Shown: positions 49,140 to 57,849 of the stretch, in pieces
Layout of the letters: the number at the start of each line of letters is the position of its first letter
Position numbering within the stretch: the stretch's first letter is position 1
Assembly: GCF_000172155.1 (NCBI RefSeq)
Contig: NZ_ABIZ01000001.1
Span: 496,001-560,000 of the forward strand
Reading direction: 5' to 3'
Source: Verrucomicrobium spinosum DSM 4136 = JCM 18804
Lineage (GTDB): Bacteria; Verrucomicrobiota; Verrucomicrobiia; Verrucomicrobiales; Verrucomicrobiaceae
DNA length: 64,000 nucleotides
Made by a program: the position numbers and the translations under genes
Notes under the pieces: model-generated
What the model was told of the DNA's origin: nothing
The model's input: only the letters and a program-made list of their open reading frames with translations
The model's database searches: none

Positions 49140-50864
49140 CTATTTGTTGCTCACGAACTTGCCCACCAAGGCAGCACGGGCAGAGGCGCCCTCGTAGATG
49201 TAGAAGGTGTTTCCTGACACCACGCCTGAGTCCGCATCCAGGCTGACGAGCCGGACCTGCAGGGTGTAGGTGACCCCCCCTGTGGTGACCTTGAAACTGG
49301 TGGTGGGGTTCTGGACCGTGACGGTGTCCGCGCTGGCCAGGCGGTCACTCGTGTTGGGCGTGCTCACCATCGTGAAGTTGATGTCGATGGTGCCGCTCTG
49401 CGTCACCGGCTGGGTGAGCGCCATCGTGAGCCGCAGGGTTGCGCTGGTGGCCTCCGAGTCATTGAAGGTGGTTCCATTGAGAATGATCATTTCCCCCAGG
49501 TTGAAGTCGGTGTTGGCCGTGGCTCCTGAGAAACTGCTCCGGTTGAAGTCCATCCGGTTCTCCACCCCGGCATCCAGGTACTGCCCGCCGCCCAGGTCCA
49601 GCCGGGTGTCCCCGTGGCTTACGGTGATGCTGTCCGGGTCAGTGTTGTCCGTGGTGTGCTTCAGGTTGCTGCCGCCCGCGATGCTTGTCCAGATGGGGGT
49701 GTGCGAGCCTGTGAAGCTGGCCACCAGCTTGTAGTAGGTGTCGGAGTCAGAGCTGCCGTCTTTGTACAGGAGCGGCAGCGTTGTGAAATTTTTGGACTCG
49801 ATCTTGTCCCCAGACACTACTGGAATCGGCCCCGTGTAGTCAGTCCACGAGCCGCTGTTTTTGCGGTAGCGCAGCACGCTTCCCACGGAGGGGGCACCAT
49901 TCGAGTTGATGGTCACCGTCGCGGGGAAGTTGGCCTCAGAGTAGGTGGCGCCGTTTGGCTGGTTGATGGGCTTGGGCAGCGTCGTCGGGGTCGTCGCACC
50001 TGTCGTGCCGCCGCTGGTGGTGCCACCAGACGTGGTGCTCCCAGAGGTGGTGCTTCCGCTGGTGGTACTGCCACTTGTTGTGCTCCCAGAGGTGGTGCTC
50101 CCGCTGGTGGTGCTGCCACTTGTTGTGCTCCCAGAGGTGGTGCTTCCGCTGGTGGTGCTGCCACTTGTTGTGCTCCCGGAGGTCGTGCTCCCGCTGGTGG
50201 TACTCCCGCTCGTCGTCTCCGTGGGCGGAGCGATGGTGGGGTCAAAAACGTTGTCTTGAAGACTCAAAGTGGCATTCGCGGGGTTGAGGAACGCGTTGTT
50301 CCGGTTGTTCCCGTCCGGTGCCCACACCCAGCCGTTGGCACCATTATATTGCATGGTGGTCCGCGTACGGCTTTCTGTGGGGTAGAGTGTTTCCGCGAGC
50401 GCATCATCAAGGACAAAGTCGGACACTCCCGCCGCCCCGGGGGCGCTGACGATGTCAAACCTCTTTGTCGTTGAGTTCCACAGGGCTCTGGGTGCGGAGG
50501 TGGACGCTTCAGTGCTGTTTTGCACCCTGGCTGCCAGCCGGATGTCCACATACCGCCCGGTCAACGCTCCAGCCTGGAGCTTTGCATCGGCATTCGTCCT
50601 CACCGTCTTCAATTTGTCCACCACGCTTTGGGGGGTGGTCGCACCTGCGAGGGATCCTCCATCTGCCACATAAAGGGAGATCAGGTTGTTCAGCTTGTTC
50701 ACGTCCACCTTCAGCTTTGTCTCCTCCGCCGCGATCTTGGTGCCAGCCATGTTCACCACGACCACAGCAGCCAGCACAGAGGTGATGGCGATCGCCAAAA
50801 TCAGTTCCACCAGCGTGAAGCCGGGTCGGTTCTGATTTTTATGTCGATGATTGGCGAGTGACAT
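49140..50864 (-). CDS. Prepilin-type protein 7 with Ser/Gly/Thr pentapeptide repeats and large C-terminal domain
   Basis: A 574-residue protein. The N-terminus has the prepilin site G|FTLVELILAIAITSVLAAVVV with Glu at +5. Residues ~40-200 form a helical/variable region. A repeat of about a dozen SGSTT pentapeptides plus two SGGTT units (roughly residues 215-285) makes an extended linker. The C-terminal ~280 residues are beta-rich; the part with FNLGEMIILNGTTFN and NFTMVSTPNTSD resembles choice-of-anchor-type domains seen on surface proteins. It is the first gene of the long minus-strand block and faces the divergent secretin. It may be a tip adhesin or a displayed minor pilin. Confidence 0.82.
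   Translation of the reverse strand: MSLANHRHKNQNRPGFTLVELILAIAITSVLAAVVVVNMAGTKIAAEETKLKVDVNKLNNLISLYVADGGSLAGATTPQSVVDKLKTVRTNADAKLQAGALTGRYVDIRLAARVQNSTEASTSAPRALWNSTTKRFDIVSAPGAAGVSDFVLDDALAETLYPTESRTRTTMQYNGANGWVWAPDGNNRNNAFLNPANATLSLQDNVFDPTIAPPTETTSGSTTSGSTTSGSTTSGSTTSGSTTSGSTTSGSTTSGSTTSGSTTSGSTTSGSTTSGSTTSGGTTSGGTTGATTPTTLPKPINQPNGATYSEANFPATVTINSNGAPSVGSVLRYRKNSGSWTDYTGPIPVVSGDKIESKNFTTLPLLYKDGSSDSDTYYKLVASFTGSHTPIWTSIAGGSNLKHTTDNTDPDSITVSHGDTRLDLGGGQYLDAGVENRMDFNRSSFSGATANTDFNLGEMIILNGTTFNDSEATSATLRLTMALTQPVTQSGTIDINFTMVSTPNTSDRLASADTVTVQNPTTSFKVTTGGVTYTLQVRLVSLDADSGVVSGNTFYIYEGASARAALVGKFVSNK
50030..50220 (-). repeat. 15-bp tandem repeat encoding SGSTT, with 45-bp higher-order unit
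   Basis: The coding repeat is built of 15-bp units; three successive variants make a 45-bp superunit that recurs with few changes (best seen 50088-50176). All changes keep the frame and mostly the amino acids. The right end (toward 50220) is the most diverged. Confidence 0.9.
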
Positions 50865-51164
50865 GATTCACAATATTGACAATGAGTGTGAAATCTCAAG
50901 CTTTTTGATAAACATTTTATGGTATTTGTATTTTGGACGGGTAGAGCATATTGCTTTTTTGAAAAAGCACGCTTTTCAATCATCCAGAGAGACAAACTGA
51001 GCTTAGTCGCGGGACCATTCTAAGGAAATCCCCGCAAATGGGTGATGATTAGGGGGTCGGACGCGTCCGGAATCTCGCAAAAATTAGATTATTCACGGTT
51101 AATATTAAAAGCCCTTTACAAATTGGCCGTCGAATCCATAATTGTCATAGCTAACACCACCACT
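50865..51164. other. AT-rich divergent intergenic region between pilus block and secretin
   Basis: This 300-bp gap separates the starts of the repeat-bearing prepilin gene (minus) and the secretin gene (plus). It is much richer in A+T than the flanking genes, contains short inverted repeats near 50951-50976, the palindrome CGGACGCGTCCG at 51058-51069 and TTAATATTAA near 51100. It probably holds promoters for both directions; no protein-like frame was seen. Confidence 0.6.
51058..51069. promoter_or_regulatory. Perfect 12-bp palindrome, candidate operator
   Basis: CGGACGCGTCCG is self-complementary and lies about 95 bp before the secretin start inside the shared divergent regulatory region. 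Its G+C richness contrasts with the AT-rich surroundings. Which regulator might bind is unknown. Confidence 0.35.
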
Positions 51165-53207
51165 ATGCAACACCTCCACCGCTCATGGCTTTGCTTTAGC
51201 CTCCTTTTCATGGGCTCGCTGCTCCCTGTCGCTGGGCAGGATGTCAGCCTCATGCGGCTGACCTCACCCCAGTATGAGGCTGAGGCCGCCAAGCTCCGGT
51301 CTCTTCCATCCCGCCCGTACGAGTTTTCGAAGGCGATGCTGGGTGATGTGATCCGCTTTCTTGCCACGGATGCAGGGATGTCCTTCTTTTCGCTACCGGA
51401 TGGCAGCCCTGAGGCGGACCGTTTGATCACCTTCACGCTGAACGCGAGCCCCTTTCAGGCGCTGGAGACGTTGTGCAAGGCCAACGGTCTGGCGCTGGTG
51501 CCTGATGGAGGCATCTGGTATGTTCGCTCGGCGGATGACAAGGAGCTCATCGGAAAGGCCTACCTGGTGAAGCACAACTCCATGGAGAGGGTCTCCAAGA
51601 TTTCCGCAGGCGGCGGCAGCGCCATCAGTATGCCGCAGTCGGGCTCAACCAGCGGTGAAGGCGGGAGCGGTTCTGGGAATGTGACGTCTGGCGGGGTGGA
51701 CCTCCAAGGTGCCCGCGAAACCTTCCGGACAGAGCGGAGCGAATTGATCAACGACATCCGCGCCATCCTCGACCTGGGGCCGGAGAACGGGAGCAGCGGA
51801 GGCGGCGGCATTGTCGCTCTTGCTGGTGCGGGATTCTCAGAGCCCACCGCAGCAGCTCCCGCAGGACCTGCAACCAATGGAGTGCCGCTGGATATCTATG
51901 GCAACATCCGCAAGCCCAAGGTGCTGTGGAAGTCGGACTCCAACACGCTCTATGTGGTGGCGACCCGGTTGCAGCACATGTGGGTGGAAGGCTATCTCGC
52001 CGCAGCCGACAAACCCCAGTCGCAAATCGCCATTGAGGTGAAGTTCTTTGAAACCAGCCGTGATCCAGCCAAGGAGTTTGGGGTGGACTGGTCCGGCACC
52101 TTTGGCCAAAGCGGTCTCTTTCGCCAGGTCGATTCGGTGACGTCAGACCCCGAGACGGGGCAGCAGACCGTCAACACAACGAACATTGCCCAGACTGAAG
52201 GCGGATACCGCGCAGACCTCTCGAACTTGCTATCCCTTGGCAACCTGAATGAGGCGAAGGCCTTCCTGGCCCCCTCCACCGCAGTGCTGAGCGCCCAGGA
52301 TGTGAACATCAAACTGCGCGCCATGCTCAAGGACCAGGAGACCAGGACGGTGAGCTACCCGCGCATGGTGACGACGAACAACCGCGAGGTGGTGATCCGC
52401 AGCGTGGTGAACCAGCCGGTGTTGGGAGGATCTGCATCCACCAGCCTGGGCACAGGCTCCACGACGACATCGTCCATCAGCTACCTGCCCATCGGCACGG
52501 TCATCAACATCCTCCCAAAGCGTATGATGGATGACAAGATCAACCTGAACCTCGCCATCACCGTCTCCAGCATCATCGGTACCGAGGTGATTCAAGGGAA
52601 TCCCTATCCCGTGGCTTCGAGCCGTGTGTACAGCGCCCCGGTGGAGTTGAACAACGGCTACACGGTCGCAGTGGGTGGCCTGGACGAAGCTCGTGAGCAG
52701 GAAGGTGAGCAGGGCATTCCGGTTCTAGGAAAAATACCCATCCTTGGGTACGCCTTCAAAACCAAGGGCAAGGCAAAGAATCACAAGAACCTCATGATCT
52801 TCATCACGCCCTCCCTCATTGATGTGCGCGATGGCGGTCTGCCGGAGAAGCCCCAGTCGGTGCTGCCTCGCAAGCCGGAGGAACTCATGCCCAAGACTCC
52901 ACGCATTGGAGAAGACGGCGGACTGGTTGGAGGAATCAACGCCATCCCGGGAGGCATCCTGTTCCTGCAACGCAGCAGCGACGAGATCAAGCAGACCATT
53001 CTGGAGGCCCGCGGCACCAAGGAGGACTATGCCCGTGTTGATGAACTTGAAGCCGCTGTGAAGAAGCTTGGCGCTGAAGTGGATCACTATCTGGCCGCGC
53101 AGCCAGACAAGTGGGAGGAGCTCAACAAATACAAGTGGCAGATTGCCGGTTTGCTGGACGATGTGAAAAAGCACCGCCGGGCGCTCTTCAAGAAGAGCTA
53201 TTACTGA
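51165..53207 (+). CDS. Secretin (GspD/PilQ family)
   Basis: A 680-residue outer-membrane channel subunit. The ATG at 51165 gives a signal peptide (LCFSLLFMGSLLPVAGQ). Residues ~45-125 resemble an STN/N0-like periplasmic domain. The C-terminal secretin domain has VSYPRMVTTNN, the YLPIGTVINILPK region and VAVGGLDEAREQEGEQGIPVLGKIPILGYAF--K, followed by LMIFITPSLID. A C-terminal extension of ~120 residues is helical. It is divergent from the pilus/secretion block and completes the envelope-spanning machine. Confidence 0.93.
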   Translation: MQHLHRSWLCFSLLFMGSLLPVAGQDVSLMRLTSPQYEAEAAKLRSLPSRPYEFSKAMLGDVIRFLATDAGMSFFSLPDGSPEADRLITFTLNASPFQALETLCKANGLALVPDGGIWYVRSADDKELIGKAYLVKHNSMERVSKISAGGGSAISMPQSGSTSGEGGSGSGNVTSGGVDLQGARETFRTERSELINDIRAILDLGPENGSSGGGGIVALAGAGFSEPTAAAPAGPATNGVPLDIYGNIRKPKVLWKSDSNTLYVVATRLQHMWVEGYLAAADKPQSQIAIEVKFFETSRDPAKEFGVDWSGTFGQSGLFRQVDSVTSDPETGQQTVNTTNIAQTEGGYRADLSNLLSLGNLNEAKAFLAPSTAVLSAQDVNIKLRAMLKDQETRTVSYPRMVTTNNREVVIRSVVNQPVLGGSASTSLGTGSTTTSSISYLPIGTVINILPKRMMDDKINLNLAITVSSIIGTEVIQGNPYPVASSRVYSAPVELNNGYTVAVGGLDEAREQEGEQGIPVLGKIPILGYAFKTKGKAKNHKNLMIFITPSLIDVRDGGLPEKPQSVLPRKPEELMPKTPRIGEDGGLVGGINAIPGGILFLQRSSDEIKQTILEARGTKEDYARVDELEAAVKKLGAEVDHYLAAQPDKWEELNKYKWQIAGLLDDVKKHRRALFKKSYY

Positions 53208-53322
53208 GCAGGAGCTTTTCCAGAACAGATTTCCTGGTCGAGTGGGCCAGGAGTGGTGCTGCGGGTGCAGCACCGTCCGGCGGACGTTTTTTCGGGCGCG
53301 GTGTGTGGAAGATGGGTTCCCA

Positions 53323-53888
53323 GCGCTGCCTTTGTGGCTGCGTTCGTGAGAACGCGGAGGAGTGTGTGGGCGGTGACGTGGTGAGAGGCAATGGTGCGTC
53401 GGGGGGCCGGGCGTACTGAACGCATTCTGACGAATGCATCCACGAGCATCCAAGCGCTGCCTTTGTGGCTGCGTTCGTGAGAACGCGGAGGGGTGTGTGG
53501 GCGATGACGTGGTGAGAGGCAATGGTGCGTCGGGGGCCGGGCGTACTGAACGCATTCTGACGAATGCATCCACGAGCATCCAAGCGCTGCCTTTGTGGCT
53601 GCGTTCGTGAGAACGCGGAGGGGTGTGTGGGCGGTGACGTGGTGAGAGGCAATGGTGCGTCGGGGGCCGGGCGTACTGAACGCATTCTGACGAATGCATC
53701 CACGAGCATCCAAGCGCTGCCTTTGTGGCTGCGTTCGTGAGAACGCGGAGGGGTGTGTGGGCGATGACGTGGTGAGAGGCAATGGTGCGTCGGGGGCCGG
53801 GCGTACTGAACGCATTCTGACGAATGCATCCACGAGCATCCAAGCGCTGCCTTTGTGGCTGCGTTCGTGAGAACGCGGAGGGGTGTGC
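53323..53888. repeat. 130-bp tandem repeat, four units plus a partial fifth
   Basis: Units begin at 53323, 53454, 53584, 53714 and 53844 (the first is 131 bp). Each full unit carries two perfect hairpins, GCGTTC-GTGA-GAACGC (53340, 53471, 53601, 53731, 53861) and GCATTC-TGAC-GAATGC (53422, 53552, 53682, 53812). The unit length is not a multiple of three, so the long minus-strand open frames here are artefacts. Units 1 and 3 share GGCGGTGACG, units 2 and 4 GGCGATGACG. With flanks this fills the gene-free stretch between the secretin and the dienelactone hydrolase. Confidence 0.93.
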
Positions 53889-53961
53889 GATCTCGCAAAA
53901 GCGTTATGACATCGAACCTTGATCGTTCGATCTCGGAACGAGGGTGGTGACTCCATCCATC

Positions 53962-53993
53962 TAAAAAAAGAAGCGCCGCAATCGCGGCGCTTC
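53962..53993 (-). terminator. Rho-independent terminator of the dienelactone hydrolase gene
   Basis: The perfect 10-bp stem GAAGCGCCGC/GCGGCGCTTC with a four-base loop is followed, on the minus strand, by a run of seven T residues (AAAAAAA on the plus strand). It lies 26 bp beyond the stop of the gene it serves. Confidence 0.92.
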
Positions 53994-54018
53994 GAAAGGG
54001 TTCAGATGTTGATACGGG

Positions 54019-54813
54019 TTACTTCAATGTCCCGGCGAAGAGCTCCTTCATCGCCTCCCAGGATTTGGCGTCGGCTTCGGCGTTGTAGGCGGCGCCTTTG
54101 CTGACATCGTCACCGGCGTGCTTCTGGGTGAAGGAATGCACGGCACCGGGATAGGCCACGAACTTGTACTTCACACCGGCGACTTTCATCTCGCTGTGGA
54201 AGGCTTCGACTTCGGCGCCGGGAACGAAGGGGTCATCCTCACCATGGCAGACGAGCACCTGGCCTTTGATGTTCTTGGCATCTTCCGGCGTGGGGGAACC
54301 CAGGCTGCCGTGGAAGCTCACCACCGCTTTCACCGGGGTGCCGCTGCGGGCCAGTTCGAGGGCGCCTGTGCCGCCAAAGCAGTAGCCGATCACGGCCATC
54401 TTGCTGACATCGGTGTGCTCGTTCTGGGCGAGCAGATTGAAGGCGGAGGTGAGGCGTTCGCGATAGAGTTTGCGGTCATTCTTGTACTTGCCCGCTTCCT
54501 TGCCAGCCTCAGGTGGCTGGGGGCGGATGCCCTTGCCGTAGATGTCGGCGACGAAGACATTGTAGCCCAGCTCAGCGAGCATGCGGGCCCGCATTTTTTC
54601 GTAGTCGCTGGGGCCGGTCCACTGGTGCACAATCAACACTGCGGGGAGTTTGCCGGTTTTGGCGTCGTCATAGACGTGCCAGCCTTCGCAGGTGGTGCCG
54701 GCAGACGTGTATTCCACCGCGGTTTCTTTGATTCCAGCCTGGGTGTTCATCGGAGTCAACACGAAGACGGTGCACAGGGCGGCCAGAAGGCCGGAGAGAG
54801 GCAAGGTTTTCAT
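54019..54813 (-). CDS. Dienelactone hydrolase family protein, exported
   Basis: A 264-residue alpha/beta hydrolase with a signal peptide (LSGLLAALCTVFVLTPMNTQA). The nucleophile is Cys145 in IGYCFGG, as in dienelactone hydrolases, with D193/D194 (GEDDPFVP) and H226 (GAVHSF) completing the triad. The ATG at 54813 is chosen since it directly precedes the signal peptide; the frame upstream is not protein-like. The actual substrate is unknown; many family members are not true dienelactone hydrolases. Confidence 0.9.
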   Translation of the reverse strand: MKTLPLSGLLAALCTVFVLTPMNTQAGIKETAVEYTSAGTTCEGWHVYDDAKTGKLPAVLIVHQWTGPSDYEKMRARMLAELGYNVFVADIYGKGIRPQPPEAGKEAGKYKNDRKLYRERLTSAFNLLAQNEHTDVSKMAVIGYCFGGTGALELARSGTPVKAVVSFHGSLGSPTPEDAKNIKGQVLVCHGEDDPFVPGAEVEAFHSEMKVAGVKYKFVAYPGAVHSFTQKHAGDDVSKGAAYNAEADAKSWEAMKELFAGTLK

Positions 54814-54942
54814 CGGGATATCAAGGCGGCATCCAGAGGGGATGGCAAGCAACTTGCGCCACGCCATCGCGACTAAATTTTCCCCGTGCAGACATCCAGT
54901 CTGACACTCCGGGGCGTATGCGCCCCCCGCCCCCGCTGTCCA

Positions 54943-54976
54943 CAAAAAGGCCGGTGTTCGCTGGGAACACCGGCCT
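54943..54976 (-). terminator. Rho-independent terminator of the PVC-type cytochrome gene
   Basis: The 12-bp stem AGGCCGGTGTTC/GAACACCGGCCT with a five-base loop (54948-54976) is followed on the minus strand by a run of T. It lies about 43 bp past the stop of the large gene to its right. Confidence 0.88.
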
Positions 54977-55019
54977 CAAGTGTTGTCAGAGTTTCAGGAA
55001 GCAACCTTGGGGTGCCGGC

Positions 55020-57644
55020 CTACCTGGAGGCCGCTTTGGGTGCTTCCTTCGCGGCTGGTTTCAAGGGCGTTTTCAGGTCATCTGCGGTCCAGGCCTTGGT
55101 GCGGCCAGCATTGGCGGTGCGGATGGCATTGATCTCCTTGGCCGAGACCGGGGAGGCGGTGTGATCCCACTCGCGGCGCATGTAAGTGAGGACGTTGGCG
55201 ATGTCATCGTCCGTCAGGTGAGGCAGCGGTGGCATTTCCAGATGCCAGGTGCGCCCGCTCACGGTCACAGGGCCGCTCAGCCCGTGCATGATGATGCGAG
55301 CGGGGCGGTCCACGGGGCCGGTGACCCACTCGGAATCCACCACGGGCGGGGCCAGTCCTTCCAGGCCCGTGCCGCCGGGTTGGTGGCAGGCGGCGCAGAG
55401 TCCGGCGTAGATGAGCTTGCCTTTCTCAAACTGGGCCTGTTGATCGGCGGTGAGCGGCTTCACCACTGGCGGCGGGGGCACGCCGGGTTTGCCGGGCCAG
55501 GCGAGCGCTTTGTCCACCGTGGTGAGCAGGGTCTTGGCCGCCTTGTTGCCAGCGAGTTTCGTGGACAGGGCGGTCAGAGCGGCGGGTTGGGCCTCCAGGT
55601 AGAGAAGTTTGCGCGGCTGGGCCTTGGCCTTCTTGTCCAATGGGGTGCCCGCCATGCCGTTCAAGAGAGCCAACTGACGGGGACTGTTGGGGGCCTGGGC
55701 GGCGACGACTTCCAGCAGGCCGCTGACTCGGGCCGCTTTGCGTTCTGTGGTGATGCAGTTGGCGAGCACCTGGACGAGGCCGCTGGTCACGAGGGTGTCC
55801 GTCTTGCCCGCAGGTTCCGCGAGGAGGGCTTGCAGGAACTCCAACTCACGACCGCGCAGGCCGGAGGTGATGGCGTCGTTGAGCAGCGGGCTGCCGCCTT
55901 TCTTCAAGAGGGTCAGCACGGCCTTCATCGCGTCCGCACCAGGCTGGGCGCTGAGCTGTAGCGCCAGCTGCACCCGCACCTCGGCGCTGGAGTCATTGAG
56001 CATCTTGTAGAGCTCTGGCATCACCAGGAGGTTGGCCAGACGCACGCCAGCCACGCGCACTTTCTCGTGTGAGTCTTTGAGGGCGGCAGTGAGCACCTCC
56101 GGGGTGAGGGCCTTCAATCCTTCCAGCGTCCAGAGTGCCTGGACTCGAGCCTGGGGCAGTTCCGCTGTGGCCGCGATCTCTGCGATGGCGGGAGCCAATG
56201 AGGCGTCGCCGCGCTCCACGAGCACGCGCTGGGCGGTGTCGCGCACATGACCATTCGCGTGGGCCAGAAGCGCCACGATACCTGCCGACTCCTTGGGCAG
56301 TCTCACTGCCACCGGGGCAGGCTTGTCCTCGGGGACGATGCGGTAGATGCGGCCCAGGTTGACCGGTTGCTCCAGTTTGCGGGCCTCAATGTTGGCCACC
56401 AGGTAGTGGGTGAGGAAGAACTTGTGCTGGATGATGCCGCGCGCCATGTCCACGATGTAGAGGGCACCATCGGGACCATTGTACGCATTCACCGGGCGGA
56501 AGCGTTCGTCCGTGGAGGTGAGGAACTCCGTCTCCGTGTAGGCGTTCTTTGCGCTCAAGACGCCGCCACTTTCGCTGAGCACGAGCCGTTTCACCAGGTA
56601 GCCGCAGGGTTCAGGAATGAACGCGTTGCCGCGGAATTCCTTGGGGAAGAGGTCGCCGCGATAGATGCCGGCACCGCAGGTCCCGGTGACGGTGGCCAGG
56701 CGGCCGTCAGGGCGCAGTTGTTTCTCAGTATAGCCGCGGTTCACCCCGGGGGTCGGCACGGCAGGCCAGGTGGTCTGGTCCTTCATCACCTGGTAGTTCA
56801 GCGCCAGGCGGTCGGTCAGGTTCGGGTTGCGCTCATACACCGCTGGCGGGAGGAGGTCGCTGCGCAGGAGATCGCTGTTGTAGTTGAAATAGCGCCGACC
56901 CCAGTCGTCCTGGGTCAGGCCCCACTGGCCACCGCTCTTGGTCGGCTCGGAGGTGAACTTGCCCTGGCTGTAACGGATGCGCTGACCGTAGCCAGCGCTC
57001 CAGATGAGGTTGTCCATGCACCAGGTGGGAGAGTTGGCCATGTGCTCCGGCTGCCCGCCCGCAGTGCCATAGCTGCCGCCGATGACTTCCTGTTTGTCAG
57101 CCACGCCATCGCCGTCCGTGTCATGGTAGAAGGTCAGATTCGGCGGTTCCGCGACAATGGCCCCATTCCCCAGCGCCATGACCCCTCGGGGCATGAGGAG
57201 CTTGTCCACGAAGACCGTGTACTTGTCCATCCTGCCATCGCCGTCCGTGTCTTCGAGCCGCTTGATTCGACCGATCGGCTGGTCCTCGCCCGCGCCGTTC
57301 ACATCGTTCATGTAGCCGCGCATCTCCACCACGTACAGGCGGCCCTGGTCGTCCCAGCTCATGGCCACGGGGGACTCCACCATGGGCTCTGCCGCCACGA
57401 GCTGCACTTTGAAGCCCTTGGCCACCTTGATCGCCTTCACCGCTTCTTCCGGGCTCAGGACGGGCGGCGGAGGCAGCTTGAATTTGAGCTCCACGGATTC
57501 TGGCCCGCGATTCTTGGTGCGGTCTTCCTTGGGGGCCGCTGTCGCAGGCGGGTTGGGTTTGGCAGCCTCCTGGGCTGGCGAGGTGAGTGTGGCCAGCGAC
57601 AGGGCGACCCCGGTCAAGGGCATGGCAAGGGAACGGATGCTCAT
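55020..57644 (-). CDS. PVC-type membrane-bound dehydrogenase/HEAT/cytochrome c fusion
   Basis: An 874-residue exported protein with a signal peptide (MPLTGVALSLATLTSPAQ). Residues ~60-460 form a beta-propeller-like dehydrogenase domain of the kind frequent in Planctomycetes and Verrucomicrobia, including DTDGDGRMDKYTVF and HDTDGDGVADK calcium-loop-like motifs. Residues ~470-690 contain HEAT-type repeats. The C-terminus is a class I cytochrome c with heme motif C750-A-A-C753-H754 and a distal Met candidate in WHLEMPPLPHLTDDD. It probably oxidises a sugar or alcohol in the periplasm, but the substrate is unknown. Confidence 0.9.
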   Translation of the reverse strand: MSIRSLAMPLTGVALSLATLTSPAQEAAKPNPPATAAPKEDRTKNRGPESVELKFKLPPPPVLSPEEAVKAIKVAKGFKVQLVAAEPMVESPVAMSWDDQGRLYVVEMRGYMNDVNGAGEDQPIGRIKRLEDTDGDGRMDKYTVFVDKLLMPRGVMALGNGAIVAEPPNLTFYHDTDGDGVADKQEVIGGSYGTAGGQPEHMANSPTWCMDNLIWSAGYGQRIRYSQGKFTSEPTKSGGQWGLTQDDWGRRYFNYNSDLLRSDLLPPAVYERNPNLTDRLALNYQVMKDQTTWPAVPTPGVNRGYTEKQLRPDGRLATVTGTCGAGIYRGDLFPKEFRGNAFIPEPCGYLVKRLVLSESGGVLSAKNAYTETEFLTSTDERFRPVNAYNGPDGALYIVDMARGIIQHKFFLTHYLVANIEARKLEQPVNLGRIYRIVPEDKPAPVAVRLPKESAGIVALLAHANGHVRDTAQRVLVERGDASLAPAIAEIAATAELPQARVQALWTLEGLKALTPEVLTAALKDSHEKVRVAGVRLANLLVMPELYKMLNDSSAEVRVQLALQLSAQPGADAMKAVLTLLKKGGSPLLNDAITSGLRGRELEFLQALLAEPAGKTDTLVTSGLVQVLANCITTERKAARVSGLLEVVAAQAPNSPRQLALLNGMAGTPLDKKAKAQPRKLLYLEAQPAALTALSTKLAGNKAAKTLLTTVDKALAWPGKPGVPPPPVVKPLTADQQAQFEKGKLIYAGLCAACHQPGGTGLEGLAPPVVDSEWVTGPVDRPARIIMHGLSGPVTVSGRTWHLEMPPLPHLTDDDIANVLTYMRREWDHTASPVSAKEINAIRTANAGRTKAWTADDLKTPLKPAAKEAPKAASR

Positions 57645-57849
57645 TTGGATGGATCAGATGACTACAACAATGGCAAGAGCGGGCAGATTGGGACCAGAGA
57701 ACAGCGCGCCGATGGTGGATTTGGACATTCCAATCCTCCAGCAGACCCGCCTGGGGGCGGCACGGGTCACATATCGGCCAGCAGATTCCCGCTGTTTCAG
57801 CCGGATCGCAAGAAATGAGCCGGGCTTGCCAGATTTAGCCGCTTTGGGT

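Noticed and set aside
50030-50220. Possible CRISPR array or VNTR
   Set aside because: Units are contiguous 15-mers in frame inside a prepilin gene with no spacers, so it is a coding repeat.
53323-53888. Possible CRISPR array
   Set aside because: The whole 130-bp unit is conserved with no variable spacers, and no cas gene is nearby.
52725-53956. Three long overlapping minus-strand open frames repeating DAFVRMRSVRPAP-like sequence
   Set aside because: They come from the 130-bp tandem repeat read in all three frames; the unit is not a multiple of three and the frames run into the secretin gene. No start context or domain supports them.
54814-54945. Upstream extension of the dienelactone hydrolase
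   Set aside because: The signal peptide starts at 54813, and the extension is unrelated to the family.
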